This document shows positions 52,201 through 62,756 of a DNA stretch of 64,000 nt, one piece after another. Made by a program: the position numbers and the translations under genes. The notes under the pieces were generated by a model that saw only the letters and a list, made by a program, of their open reading frames with translations, was not told where the DNA came from and did not search any database. How positions within the stretch are numbered: position 1 is the first letter of the stretch; each line of letters opens with the position of its first letter. The DNA is taken from assembly GCA_964035015.1 (NCBI GenBank), contig OZ035998.1, positions 18,288,260 to 18,352,259 of the forward strand. Direction: 5' to 3'. The stretch is from Corallium rubrum. Lineage: Eukaryota > Cnidaria > Anthozoa > Scleralcyonacea > Coralliidae.

Positions 52201-55200
52201 TGTACTTCGCAGCAAAGCTGCCCCCCTAAGGGGTATTCTAAGGGTTAAAATTTTAAAATTTGGGAAAGTAACCATAATGCTCACTGTCAATCTCATCAGA
52301 TTCGACTGAACAAAAAAATCTGACAACTTTCTTTGTTCAGTTTGTTGACTTTTACGACTCATAATTCTCCTCCATTATTCATGACACGAGGCATCGAGGC
52401 ACAAGTTTTGTTTATATCTGGTGCAGACTCCCAGAAACTAGAGGGGGTGCTTGCTATTGTTAAATGTTCGTGCACCCCCTAGGGACGATGTATCCTAGGC
52501 TCAGATTCCAGCCGTTGGCTCAGGGATCGCGGGCGCACCGAGACACAACGGCTGGAATCTGAGCCTAGATGCATTCCTTTGCAGTGTGGTTGTGAATGTC
52601 AAAATACATGTTTTGTGCACGATAATTATTTCGCTGATGGCCGATTAGTGCCACAAAAAATACTATAATAATGAAAGGTGGCCTTTAGATTCTTTACTGG
52701 CCGTCCAAAAGGTGTCAATATATTAAACAGCCGTTCAAAAGCCGTCTTTATCAACTGGCCGTCTTAAATCGAAACAGGCCGTCGACTTAAGAAATGCTAC
52801 GGTTTGGCAAGTTTAAATATAAAAATAAAGCACTTTCTAAACACGTAAAAACAAAGTGAGCATATGTTGCAATATCAGCGATTTCTATATTTTTATATGT
52901 ATATTATGAAATAAAGAAATTAGCGAAAATTTCATTTCATAAGCACTTTAATTAAACTGTTACTTTTTTTACTTAAAAATTTCATTGCGTCAGTATCTGG
53001 CTTCCAAAAACTGAAAAGTCTTCACGCATGCCGTTGCTGTTTAATGTTTACTGCATGTCAGCGCAAATCGCGCGGACTCTTTCAGTGCACATTCTACTCT
53101 AACATTTGGGTGTATCTTCATTGTGCAAAAGATTTAGTTGTGTTGTTAACTTTTTACAGCTTGTGCCTGCATGCTATTGCTTTGCAGGCCACACGTGGTT
53201 CCCGTTGAATTATTCTGTATTCGAAAGTAGTGTTGTACCGCGAAAGAAGTGTGAGAATACAAATGATAATTACTGAAAGGTCTATGTACAGGCAAAATAC
53301 TGATTGTACGAGCTAGCATCACGGAGCAATGCATTGCTTGATTTCTTACTGTTCCATTAATTGCTCATTCAGCAATAACTGCATTGTGTTTACGGATATC
53401 ATTTGTTCTCTTTTTTAGCAATATTTGGTATCATTCTGGGTTTAAGTGCAGTTATTGTAAATGACGGTCCCGCTGTTCGGAAACATGGTTTTCTTCAAGG
53501 ATATAATAATTTCACTTGGCTTGTTATAGCTCTTCAGGTAAAGGAATAAAAGACGCGCCTAACATCGTTAATTACTTGAAGGGCAAACACTACCTCAAAT
53601 ATCAGTTTTGGTTATTTCTCAAAACGTGAACGAAGTAATACACAAGAGTATATTTCCGCACAATATAGTAGTTTACCACATTTTCACTTTGGCAATGTCT
53701 AAATGATCTGTGTATGCATGATCATTGTACTATAATTGTCTATTTCTAAAAGACTTGGACGTATATATGAATACGTTTGCCCCGAGTCCCTATCCCTATA
53801 CGTCCGAGAATTGCCTTTAGGAAAATACTTCCCCATAACTATAGTTAGTATTTTCCTGTTACAGGCATTTGGTGGCTTGGTGGTGGCTACAGTAGTCAAG
53901 TATGCTGACAACATTTTAAAAGGATTTGCAACTTCAATATCAATCATTGTTTCTTCAATTATATCATTATATTTTCTTAAGGATTTTGAACTGACCAGGT
54001 AAGTCGATTAATTTAAACTAACTGTGTCACTATACATTATCTAAGGCCTGTTTAAATAAAACGTCGCTTTATGCCGCCGTATCGAATTCAATTCAGCAAT
54101 TAAATACAGAAGGGACACGACGTTTGAAACCATGAAATTCGGCACGTTTAATTATATGGAGCAGGCGAATTAAGTTGGACAGCTTCTGCCGCATCGTGCG
54201 TGCTGGGTGGAAGTTAGACTTTGGAACAAGTCTGTCTTTCTATAGTGGGTACCATCACCGCGAAGCAGTGCTCATGAAGTCACGTTCGCCTCCATTCTCT
54301 TCGCGCATCGCTTCGCGGTGCGCTCGAGTGCTCGACCCCTTGTACCTATAGAAATCGTAAGTAAAACTAAAGGGGGCATTGGGGCCAAAATCGAGTAACC
54401 ATTTGAAGGCTGTCGTCTTGGATCAATTGCCGAGCAAAATTGCAACTACTCGGTTCCAGACTTTTCCTACTATCCGAGAGCTCCTCGGATAGTAGGGAAA
54501 GTCTAAGACCGAGTAGTTGCAATTTTGATCCGCAATTGATCCAAGACGACAGCCTTCAAATGGTTACTCGATTAGCTCCTTGGATAGTAGGGAAAGTCTA
54601 GGACCGAGTAGTTTTACATATATCGGTTTTGCAATCAGTTTGCCCAACTGATCCAAGATAGCAGCCTTCAAATGGTTACCCAGTTTGATTTATGACCTCT
54701 TCTTTTCTACCCATGCACCTAGAGAGACAGACTTGATTCAAGTCTAGACGGAAATTAGTTGAGTCGGAATTTTCCGAGTATTGGATTGCCATCAGAGCGC
54801 AGAATCATAGAAAAGCGTCGGCATCGTTGTCGTTACTTAACTATTTCGAAACACTCAAATCAAGACAATATGTAGCGTTCAAAGAATTTACACCGAAGAC
54901 AGAAAGGCAAAAAGAGAAGTGTCTGTGCAAGTTCAAAGAAACATGGACAAAGGAAAGCAATGCATGATACGTTTAGAGAACTTGTGAAGAACTTCGAACT
55001 GACATTCAGCTACTACATTTAAATTTACACTTTCCAGTGTAATTAAAACATTAGTTAGTACTTTACTCCAAAGTGATCTCAAAATGCCGCAAATACCATT
55101 ACAGTGAGTGTGAGTTAAATTTCTTTTTAATTTTCCGGAGGGGAAGCTTTTTCGGAGATCATCGTAAACGAGATTTTGACTGAATCTCCATGCTAGAGTT

Positions 55201-56999
55201 TCCGGCATTTCATATGATATACGTCCTGTAGGTGATTCAGCATGTCCATATACGCTTCCTACCAGCGCGCTGATCGATGTGTGATGCAGAGGACTGGTAA
55301 CAAGCCCCCTGTCACCACAGCGACGAACGCTAAGCCAGGGAAAGTCCAAAATATGGCGGGTAAAATACGCTTGATGTGGAAGTCTCTGAGTTGAGTTTAG
55401 AAGAGGACGTGGATGAAATTGCCGAGCCATACGATATATCAGTGGATTCAGCTACTATATTCTCTGGTGTTCCTCCCAAAAATTCGGAGTCGTTGCTGAA
55501 ACATGAACAAATATGTTGCTGAAAAATATGAACCGTACCGTTGCTTTCGCAAGAGAAATGACGCAAGAAGTCTTTGGAAATCTTTGCTTGTGCACGTTAT
55601 CATTCGGCCATGTTCGATAGAAGACAACATCTTGCATTGAATTTTAGCTGGTAGGTCATCTTTCCAATTGAATATCAAGAAGTAATCAACTCCAATTTGC
55701 ATTTTCTCAATGAAACCTAACAAGAAGTCATCTTGGCTATCCGATGACAAAATTACAAGGTGTGGACGAAATTTTATCACATAATGCGCTTAGCATGCGT
55801 CCCAGCAAGTCGTATTTTAATAAATTGATCGGAGAGTAAAATTTGTTTACAGCTTACAGTTATTCTAATCTAATGCTTCAAAAACCCGATAAAGTTATTG
55901 ATATAATTACTAAGAATCGTAACATGGCAAAACTTTAAGTTTTGTTTACTTCTCTTGCAGCAATTGAGGAACTAAACAGGCAAGAGTTAAACCATAAAAA
56001 TACCTAACATCCGAACGCTATATCTCCAAATAATCAACTCCGATTTTTATGAAAACTTTAAGATATAACCACACAAGTATAATCTTCAACATACCTGAAT
56101 TCCTAGGCGTGGACGACCTGTTAACATGCTCAAATCTTGTAATGAAATTTTTCCTCAATAGAAGTTATCAAAAAATCGAGTCATTCATAATACTGTAACT
56201 CCTTTATAGTACAACTTTTTACGCCAAACAAATATTCATACATTAAACGAATAAGTACTTAGTCGGTACATTGCAAAAGGTTCCTCCGAAATTACATAGT
56301 TAAAGAAAAAACAGCGAGAATATCGCAGTGCCCAAAAATCCACTTTTGATCAACTTTTGCTCAGAAGTATGCTCGTGCCAGTCCTTTTGTGCATCACACA
56401 TCGATCAGCGCGATATGAGCGCGTTGCACCGCCCCGTATATAAGCGCCCTGCTTCCTACCTACCTAAAGGCCTCTTTCCTTCTATTCTGCTTTCGATCAC
56501 TGTTCGTATTCTCTGCTTCTTTGTCACAACAGCTTTTGGGAAATATAGTAGAAGGCATGTGTACTATAAGACAAGGATATTTGCCGTAGCTTAGTGGGTA
56601 CAACATTCGATGTCGTGCCGACAGTCTTCCTTTTAGTTTTGTTTTGTTGTTGTTTTCTTAACGGCGAATAGTCACGGGGAAAACTCCTGGATAATCGAAT
56701 CTTTCTTTACTGAATTCATGGGTTCGGGTTGTTTGCCGAATGAATGCATGCTTGTTGCCAGGACGATTGTCTCATTGTCAAATAAATTTTTGTTACGAAA
56801 AGCCCATGTATTCTGATTGAACGTACATTAAACAACACTTTAAGTCGTATCATTGTTTGGTGTGAATTTCCCTTATTGGATGTTTAATTATTTGCCTCGT
56901 TTTTTTAGGCAATTTTCCGCTGGTGCGTCAGCTGTGCTGTTTGCAACGTACTTGTACTCGAAGCCTGATCCACCCACGCCTCTGCCTTTGCCACTATAG
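41912..56999 (+). CDS. SLC35A-family nucleotide-sugar transporter (7 exons, complete)
   Basis: Joined exons: 41912-41969, 42047-42399, 49576-49698, 51356-51545, 53419-53537, 53865-53998, 56909-56999. All introns are GT-AG and phases agree; the total is 1068 bp, 355 residues and TAG. It should exchange a UDP-sugar for UMP across the Golgi membrane to feed glycan synthesis. Family hallmarks: [20 protein letters not shown] (first helix), [108 protein letters not shown]. The start ATG gives a short polar N-terminus and sits in a good context (AAAGATGG). UDP-GlcNAc (SLC35A3) or UDP-Gal (SLC35A2) are the likeliest substrates; I cannot decide between them by eye. The 7.2-kb second intron holds several mobile elements. 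Confidence 0.93.
42047..42399 (+). CDS. SLC35A-like exon 2
   Basis: 353 bp, the largest exon, encoding the first three helices from [14 protein letters not shown] to SNLDAATYQ. Acceptor ttctttag, donor gttagt. Confidence 0.94.
42683..43050. mobile_element. MITE with CATACAGG/CCGTACACC ends
   Basis: ATAGGCATACAGGAGGGGG near the left and CCCGTACACCTATAC at the right. The interior has three GTCAGGCAA/GTCGGGCA repeats and poly-C tracts. Confidence 0.6.
43250..43850. mobile_element. Inverted pair of tRNA-derived SINEs
   Basis: Left copy (minus) has a tRNA-like head at 43328-43388 with A box (GTAGCTGAGTTGGTAGAGC) and B box (GGTTCAAATCC), with anticodon loop CTAGTAA (AGT, Thr-like). The right copy (plus) starts near 43547. 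The two share outer ATGGTTCATCACYCG ends and an inner AATGATAGTACTTAGGC/inverse pair. The right copy's T-arm is split by a 160-bp MITE. Confidence 0.75.
43612..43772. mobile_element. MITE inserted in the T-arm of a SINE
   Basis: Ends GTGTAGCCAGGA and TCCTGGCTACAC. The flanks GGTTTGAATC and GGTTCGAATT are mutated copies of the same tRNA B-box, consistent with a target duplication. Confidence 0.7.
44055..44818. mobile_element. Non-autonomous PIF/Harbinger element with TAA duplication
   Basis: 764 bp flanked by TAA (44052-44054, 44819-44821). Ends AGCCCCGTTCACACTAGCGG and the inverse CCGCTAGTGTAAACGCGGCT, then dense GGCCTAGGCC/CCTGGCC repeats. It carries a broken Myb/SANT-like gene and no transposase. 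Confidence 0.82.
44417..44710 (+). pseudogene. Broken Myb/SANT-like (trihelix) DNA-binding gene of a Harbinger element
   Basis: ATG opens [16 protein letters not shown]; after a frameshift it resumes as [37 protein letters not shown], then a stop, then [13 protein letters not shown] in the same frame. Trp-based helices and the C-x-x-K-x-K-x-L-R-x-x-Y ending are typical of the Myb/SANT-like proteins encoded beside PIF/Harbinger transposases. One frameshift and at least one stop make it non-functional. The call rests on pattern and on the TAA-flanked host element. Confidence 0.7.
44819..45944. other. SLC35A intron 2 with a 46-bp perfect palindrome
   Basis: 45478-45523 is a spacer-free palindrome (ACTGAGCTACTGTAGTGTA... 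and complement) beside TGTGGGATTTGAACTTGCAT, a decayed tRNA B-box. The rest shows no recognised feature. Confidence 0.6.
45945..46390 (+). mobile_element. Dispersed element 3' end with (CAAA)n-(CAGA)n-(CAAA)n
   Basis: TTTCATGAAAATCGGTGCAA and TTTTTTGTGATATCCTGATGAC lead into the tetranucleotide array 46098-46342, followed by GCGGTAAAAAACGTAACC and a GGCGGTGGTAAT end. This layout is seen in LINE/SINE 3' tails of many invertebrates. The long Thr-Asn-Lys-Gln and Val-Cys-Leu frames are artefacts. Confidence 0.75.
46391..48097. other. SLC35A intron 2, one short MITE
   Basis: 47427-47575 is a 149-bp TIR element (CTGGTTTCCATAAGATCG.../...GATCGTATGGAAACCAG). No other feature recognised. Confidence 0.55.
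48098..48993. mobile_element. Fold-back (dimeric) element
   Basis: Arms of about 400 bp start AATAGACCTTTTC and end GAAAAGGTCTATT. Inner blocks include TTTCATTTGATGTATA, AAAATGTCCAAAAT and TTTACAGTATCTTCTGTTTG. A single-copy relative occurs at 58810-59180. Confidence 0.85.
48994..49575. other. SLC35A intron 2, no feature seen
   Basis: No gene, RNA or repeat recognised before the exon 3 acceptor. Confidence 0.45.
49576..49698 (+). CDS. SLC35A-like exon 3
   Basis: 123 bp, phase 0 to 0: [20 protein letters not shown] to VTLVQ. Contains the QLKI(L/M)T motif of SLC35A transporters. Confidence 0.95.
49883..50167. mobile_element. TIR MITE (family of 16508-16783)
   Basis: ATCACAGTCCCTAGG...TTGTCTGGAGACGCGG at the left, with a 37-bp imperfect inverse at the right. 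Interior AACAAAGACT and TTCATTAATATTTATA blocks match the copy in the phosphatase intron. Confidence 0.8.
50375..50985 (+). pseudogene. LINE 3' relic
   Basis: [20 protein letters not shown] matches the LINE block S-x-V-W(D/G)-x-x-x...LQKLQ after the RT domain. Later KLWNELPK and LTSFKNVKK match the C-terminal NSLP...SFK block, with stops between. The tail has ATGTAAATCAACAT and AAATCTAATCTAAATG. Confidence 0.65.
50988..51316. mobile_element. TIR MITE
   Basis: AAACCGGATGTTCTCTTGTG at the left and GCAAGAGAACATCCGGTTTT at the right, with GCAATTTTGATT inner repeats. Confidence 0.8.
51356..51545 (+). CDS. SLC35A-like exon 4
   Basis: 190 bp: [14 protein letters not shown] hydrophilic loop, then [20 protein letters not shown] and LWIRNIQL. 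Ends phase 1. Confidence 0.94.
51660..52139 (+). pseudogene. LINE fragment between endonuclease and RT
   Basis: [47 protein letters not shown] in one frame, then after a frameshift [20 protein letters not shown] and [11 protein letters not shown]. This order is the standard pre-RT region of CR1/jockey-like LINEs. Both ends are truncated. Lies 115 bp downstream of exon 4. Confidence 0.78.
52140..53418. other. SLC35A intron 4 with a strong hairpin
   Basis: 52490-52568: CTAGGCTCAGATTCCAGCCG and its exact complement around a 28-bp loop, a small MITE. Nothing else recognised. Confidence 0.6.
53419..53537 (+). CDS. SLC35A-like exon 5
   Basis: 119 bp: [20 protein letters not shown]...[17 protein letters not shown]. 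Phase 1 to 0. Confidence 0.94.
53865..53998 (+). CDS. SLC35A-like exon 6
   Basis: 134 bp: [20 protein letters not shown] and [14 protein letters not shown]. The KYADNI motif is highly conserved in the family. Confidence 0.95.
54380..54690. mobile_element. Fold-back MITE with an extra half copy
   Basis: ATCGAGTAACCATTTGAAGG and inverse arms at 54383-54576 around TCCGAGAGCTCCTCGGA. A third diverged arm runs to 54690. Confidence 0.85.
54691..56908. other. SLC35A intron 6, unexplained open frames
   Basis: CCAGTCC...CATCACACATCGATCAGCGC at 56377 is inverted at about 55262-55290, so 55260-56410 may be a TE with inverted ends. On the plus strand 55376-55510 reads an acidic stretch ([20 protein letters not shown]). 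On the minus strand 55780-55448 reads [21 protein letters not shown] recognise neither and cannot say which strand, if any, is coding. Confidence 0.35.
56909..56999 (+). CDS. SLC35A-like terminal exon
   Basis: 91 bp: [20 protein letters not shown] and a Pro/Leu tail (PPTPLPLPL) then TAG. No AATAAA was found in the next 500 bp. Confidence 0.9.
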
Positions 57000-57236
57000 T
57001 CTATAGATAGCTCTTTCTATTTTAGTACATTCAGGTTATGTTGAACATGACCATTAATAATGCAACACAACGTTCCACAACAAGATTAATTTTGTGACCT
57101 GCATTTTTGGATCTTTTAACGGAATTTAGTTTTCGTTAAAATTTGTGCCGAAAAGTCGTCCTGTGCCGGTTGTCCAGTAAGACCTACCAAATATGAACGA
57201 TATAACCAATCACAATTCGTTTCTATGCTCCTTACT

Positions 57237-57312
57237 GATTAGGGTTAGGGGAAGGTGTTGGGTTAGCTAGAAGCCTTCTTAGTATAGGTACAGTAGGTGA
57301 TGACCCGGGTTG
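57237..57312. repeat. Repeat related to the flank of the (GTTAGA)n array
   Basis: TTAGGGTTAGGGGAAGGTG then TGGGTTAG and TTAGTATAGG...GGTGATGAC, matching 12908-12975. Confidence 0.8.
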
Positions 57313-57702
57313 TCCTCGCTTGGGGAGAAAATGAAGACAAAATAGTATTGGTAACTTGGTTATAAACGTTGGATATAAAAATGTTATAACTCGTTATACA
57401 ATTATCAGTAGCGGAAGCTTGTTAGCTGTAAACTTGTAAAAACGTTTTCACGTTTTTGAATAACACAGTTGATTGGTCCAAAAATAATAACCGGTTCCAT
57501 TCGACAGAAACCTAAGTACCAAATATGTACAACAAACAATTACCTTCTCCAATCTCGTTCCCAGTAGTCTTCCCACGCGGTTGCGCTGAGGCGGGGAAGA
57601 CTGGTTAAATCGAATTTCCTGTTCTGATTTTGGAACAGCGGTTTGCTTGTGCGCATATGCGTGGTGCTTTCGCTTACCTTATTGCTTGACGAAGAAGGCT
57701 CG
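57313..57702. other. Intergenic, no feature seen
   Basis: No gene or repeat structure recognised. Confidence 0.4.
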
Positions 57703-57705
57703 TTA

Positions 57706-58087
57706 GGGGCTGTTTATATGAGGCGAGCCAGCCCGGTAAGCGGGATAGCCCGGTAAGCGAGATCTCACTGTGTAGTTATTTTCATGTTAAAAATTCCTCT
57801 GCGTTTATATGGCCAAGCGGGCTAGCCCGGTTAGCGAGATCTCACTTGAAAGAGGCGAGATCTCGGTAAGCGGGATGAAAATTTCCCATGTAAACAGTCA
57901 CTAACTGGGCTGGCCCGCTTACCGGGATGATTTTTCAAAGGGATGCCGACGCCATCTACTGTCGTTGTTGTAAAATCATCCCGGTAGGCGGGATGAAATT
58001 CGTTCATGATAAACGCGAGCCAGAAATCATCCCGCTTACCGAGCTATCCCGGTAAGCGGGCTGGCTCGCCTCCATATAAACAGCCCC
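57706..58087. mobile_element. Harbinger-type MITE with TTA duplication
   Basis: 382 bp flanked by TTA (57703-57705, 58088-58090). Ends GGGGCTGTTTATATGAGGCG and its inverse; many CCCGGTAAGCGGGAT repeats on both strands. Related to 27250-27528. Confidence 0.88.
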
Positions 58088-58809
58088 TTAGACGCTTTTC
58101 CACGACGTATGTCATTGACCTATTTCTAATTTATATACATTGTTTAAATATTCCGGCTTTCACGTATTTCTTTCAATGGTAAGTTATATGTTTTATTATG
58201 AATCTTTTGAGAACTCGCATGGAATTCAGAATGTAGAGATCGCGACCTCGATCGCGACCTCGATCGCGACTGTACTTCTGGTGTGTCGAATTGACCTCGG
58301 TGTTGATATTAAAATGTGATGTCTTTGCCTTGCAGTCTTTGGTCTGGCGTCTCAGTATGGTATTCATTAGTCTCCTTCGCTTTATAGCGAGCCATAAGAA
58401 CGTCTGCGAAGGAGACTAGGTATTCATTGATTCAAATATAAGTGAAACAGTAGCCTGCGAAGCAGGCTCTCTGGGAGGCGCGGGCGCGGAGTGGGCGGAG
58501 TTGAAAGAGAGCCTGCTACTGAAGCAGTAACTTTTGGGATTTATGCGTACAGAATGTACGCAAAAATCCCATTGGCTAATCCCTTTTAATTAGTAACTTA
58601 GGCCTTGGTGTTTCTGCAAAATATCGCATCAGACGCTCTCAACTTGGTATTTTTATGGCTTTTATGTAGTTATTTAATGCAGGGTTGTGATATTTTGAAC
58701 TCCGATGCCGATGGGCTTTCATGTTGACGACTTTTGAATGATTCCGAGGAGAAAAGCGGCGAGTGTGAAGTGGCACGGGATAATATTTGCACACGGCATC
58801 TTGTCAATT
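58088..58809. other. Intergenic with two short hairpin MITEs
   Basis: 58375-58422: TAGTCTCCTTCGC/GCGAAGGAGACTA. 58451-58520: GTAGCCTGCGAAGCAGGCTC...GAGAGCCTGCTAC. Also CGATCGCGAC triplicate at 58238-58270. Confidence 0.65.
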
Positions 58810-59180
58810 GTGAAAAAAGATGGCTAGTAATTTCAGAACTACTCATCACTAAAATATATTGTGTACGTGTATATTACCACATGTTGAATGAGCTTTCATT
58901 TGATGTATAGTTCACGTTTCTCCGTTACGTAAAACTCGTTAAAATGTCCAAAATCTGCGAACCGCTGTTCGAAATATAAAATATTACAAACAAACAAACA
59001 AACAAACAAACAGGAAATTGACTTCTCACAAGTGTTAATATGGAATTTTAGAATTTTTTAAATGATATAACAAATGAGATATATATCAAACAGACGCTAT
59101 TGAAAAATGCTATTTGAAGTAGAAATTTCTAGTTTTAGCTAAACGGGAAATATTTTTAAAATGGGGAAACGTCCGTCATT
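58810..59180. mobile_element. Single-copy relative of the 48.1-kb fold-back element
   Basis: GAGCTTTCATTTGATGTATA, AAAATGTCCAAAATCTGCG and AAAAATGCTATTTGAAGTAGA follow the order of one arm of 48098-48993. A short (CAAA)n lies at 58986-59011. Confidence 0.75.
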
Positions 59181-59224
59181 TGATTCATTGCGTGTATGTG
59201 TTCATGCATGGCTGATTCATATAA

Positions 59225-59765
59225 AATTTATTTAAATAAGTCTAAATATGAAGATTTAGCACAAAATAAACGCTTCTCGTTGCGAAAGAAACTCTAAAAA
59301 GGGTTCCTTTGACATTTTTGGCCCTTTTCCAAAGGTTTTAAAAATGGCCAAAATAGGTCAAAAATTAAAGCTAACCCCTTTACATTTTGACCGATTTTGA
59401 CCATTTTTTTCAACTTTTGAAATACGGCTAAAATATGAAGATTTGGCACAAATAAACTCTTCTCCTTGATACAGAAGCTCAAAAGAGTTTTTATTTTACT
59501 TTTTGACCATATTTCAAAAGTTGAAAAAATGACCAAAATCGGTCAAAAAGTAATTTAAGGCTAACCCTTTACATTTTGACCGGTTTTGGCTATTTTTTCA
59601 AATTTTGAAATAAAGCTAAAATTTGAAGATTTGGCACAAATAAAACCTCGTTGCTACAGAAGCTCTAAAAAGGCTTTATTTTACATCCCCCCTCCCCCCA
59701 TTTTTTTTCCAAAAGTTCAAAAAATGGCCAAAATCGATCAAAAAGTGAACGCTAACCCCTTTTAT
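59225..59765. repeat. Tandem repeat, three diverged copies of about 190 bp
   Basis: Each copy has AAATATGAAGATTTGGCACAAA, an AGAAGCTCTAAAAAGG block and facing CCAAAATCGGTCAAAA/TTTTGACCGATTTTGG segments. Confidence 0.85.
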
Positions 59766-59986
59766 TTTTTTTCAATCGTGAGCGGGCGGAATCCTAGGCT
59801 TTTCTGCAATTTGATTGGCTACGTGAGCGGGCAGTTTTTTACGATATCTGACCACGTTCACGGAATCCTAAATTGCCGTAAAATTTTTCAAATCAATCGA
59901 TAAAAAATAAATAAATACGAGAAAGATTTACCAAAAAATGGATTGGGACGAAGACAGCCACAGCGATAGCGAATTTTACTATCCGG

Positions 59987-62013
59987 TGTGACGCGAAATT
60001 TCTGACTTGCGAAATTTCTGACTTTTGTCGTTCTGCTCATGCGCAGACACGCGCATGATTGACTTCCGGTCAGAAATTTCGCAACTCTTCAAGCTTCATG
60101 AATCAGAAGTCCTTTTTCGAAGATATCTTATTATCTGTAAATGGCGAAATTTCCAACTGATACTGTCACTGGCTGTCTTGGTGTTGCTTCAACAAAGCCT
60201 GAATCGAAAATCTGTAGACATAAGGTATGTAGAACTCAGTTCAATTCGATCGGACTGTTGCATGTTTTATGTTGTGTCGATGCAGACTGCAGAGTCGACG
60301 ATACCAGTATATAATTTATTAGTTTTCCTCATTATTTTAACTTTTGCAGGAGAAGAATCATTCTCTTATACTATACTATAATCAATGTTTTTGAATGTTG
60401 TTGGTATAATATAGACTTCTGTGCAAGATCATGAAGTCAGGACGCAAGGCTCCTCCCCACTTCGCTAATCTTGACAAGGTCACCAAAAAAGGCCATTCAC
60501 ACGCTCTCTGAGTTCTCTAGAAACTTTGTGTGTGAAGGTATGACATTAACGTAATGGCAATTCTTAAGTGTGGCATGTTTTTTGTGAATACTATTTATAT
60601 TGAAACAACTTATTTTCTCATCAATATAGTTGTTATTATTTACTTGAGTGGATGGATAATCTGTGATTTATTTAACTTTGCTTGGTATCATTGGCAATGG
60701 ATAATATATGAATTATTTTATCCTTACTGGGTATCTTTGCTTTGTATCATTGGCAATGGATAGTCTGTGAATTATTTTATCCTTACCATGTGTCTTTGCT
60801 TGGTATCATATTTGATATTACCTGTATATTACCTGTACATTACCTACTACTGTATATATAATGTATATATGTAAATACAAATTAAAGATTTTCCTGTCTA
60901 ATCGACACCTACAACTTATAAATTTTACAGTTATTACATATTATTATAGCAATAAAAGTATTGCAATGTGGGTAAATAACTATCTGTTGACCTAAAATGA
61001 AAATGAAACTTCTCGACCTTTCAAGCAAATACACTTTGTCAGGAGGTTCATAATGGTCAAGAAGTTTCATTTCATTCGAGAGAAACTTACTCACTCGCAT
61101 TGTATTATTCCTACAATCGAGTAATAAATTTATTGTTGGAAATTACTATCACTTATACCCAGTAGTGGATGGACACTTGACTAAATATTTGGGCGGTGAG
61201 GTCAAAGTTCATACTGACAAAAGGGTTTTTCTCATTCCAAGGATGGCAATGAGAGGGGGGGGGAAGCCCTAGTAATTTAGAGTAATAGTATTCACCCCTC
61301 TTCCACCTGGTACACACCTGCTTATACATTCAATATTAAACACTTGAGGTTTAACTGGTTAGGCATTTATACACCACTGTTGTACATGGTGGTTTTGCAC
61401 AAATTTATTTACAAAACATGCCTGGACAAAGATAGTAGCTGGCCACAATCATTAAACATCAATTGCAAGCATGTGTAACTGATTTTCCAAAGATTAAAAT
61501 AATAAAAGTTCCATTAACTAATAAACAGCAAATAAATGTCCTACCATGGATTTCTGTCAAGGAAGAAGCTATATAAAAACCAATGAGTCTGTCCTCAGTC
61601 TGTCCTTCGGCAATAAACGCTTAATAATTATTAATCTTTCCACATAAACTTTAATGAAACAAATATCCAGCTTTATACTCACATCAGCCAGACGGTTCTG
61701 TCGACTGTAATAGTTCAGATACCCTTAATCTGGCTTACAGTGAAAAGGTTAAAGAACGCTTCATTGTTATATTTTTAAGAAGTTATTATTGGCCATTTAG
61801 CAGGGTGAATGCAATACAAAATATAAAGACCATATATACATACAATATTTTCCTAGAAAATTCGTTTGAATCGTTTCGAGATCTATTTAGTTTCGAGTTT
61901 CGACCAAGTCAGATATTTCGCAAGCGTCATTTATTTCGCGCCAACACGTGCGAAATTTATGACGCGTCACACTAGGTCAGAAATTTCGCAGAGGTCAGAA
62001 ATTTCGCTTGACA
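59987..62013. mobile_element. 2.0-kb TIR transposon with CCGG target duplication, inside the Crypton-like gene
   Basis: Left end TGTGACGCGAAATTTCTGAC, right end GTCAGAAATTTCGCTTGACA, flanked by CCGG on both sides (59983-59986, 62014-62017). AGAAATTTCGC recurs at least twice near each end as subterminal repeats. Interior frames (60025-60381; a possible exon from ATG 60141 MAKFPTDTVTG with a gtatgt donor) are unrecognised; no DDE motif seen, so probably non-autonomous. The superfamily is not assigned. Removing it would restore the reading frame of the host gene. Confidence 0.75.
60990..61095 (-). repeat. Decayed hairpin, possible old Penelope 3' end
   Basis: AATGAAACTTCTYGACC and its inverse flank a 40-bp loop. 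The minus strand has CTGACAAAGTG...TGCTTGAAAGG, resembling a hammerhead-like core with one core base lost. Confidence 0.35.
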
Positions 62014-62756
62014 CCGGCAGACGAAGTGGGAATTGGCAACGCTGGAAATAAAAGCTATGAATTTGAGACTGAGAACTTAAACTTAAGTACACCAGAAGAG
62101 AGCGAAGACACTAATAACATGGACTTCATACAAGATTTCATAACAGCACAACGGCCCGAAAACACGCTGAAGAAAACAAAATATGACGTGAATGTTTGGC
62201 AACGATACTTTCTTACCATCAATGAAAAAAGAGAAATTAAAGACATACCTTCCAGTGAACTAAATGTCCTTATGTGCTGTTTTTCTATAAACATCAAGAA
62301 AAAAGATGGCAGCCCGTACGAACCAGTTTCCTTGACATCATTTTATCGAAGTCTTCAGCGTTATCTGAATGACAATAATTCAACTACTAATATTTTTAAA
62401 GACCAAGAATTTTCCAAGGCAAGAGAGGTTCTGTCCGCCAAGAAGAAAGAGCTAGTCGTTGAATGTGCCAAAGGTAATCGCCCACAAGCTGCTCGAGCAT
62501 TAACAGATGCTGAAGAAGACGAGCTTTTCAAGTCAGGTCAGTTTGGTACTAAAAATCCAGATGCTCTCCAGACAACGATGTGGTGGCTTCTTTCTCTCCA
62601 TTTTGGATTTCGAGCCCGAGACGAAAGACGAAAGCTGAAATGGGGAGACGTTCAGCTGAAAAAAGACGGAGAATCTGGTCGGGAATTTCTTCTTTGGTCG
62701 ACAGAAAGAGGATCAAAAACACGAAAAGGAGATGGACACCAGCGAGCTTTTTCTCC

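Noticed and set aside
60025..60381. 118-codon frame as the transposase of the 2.0-kb TIR element
   Set aside because: No DDE or other nuclease motif, hydrophobic composition, and the start lies in subterminal repeats.
60990..61095. Another hammerhead ribozyme
   Set aside because: Core reads CTGACAA, missing the conserved G, and helices are not clear; kept only as a decayed hairpin.
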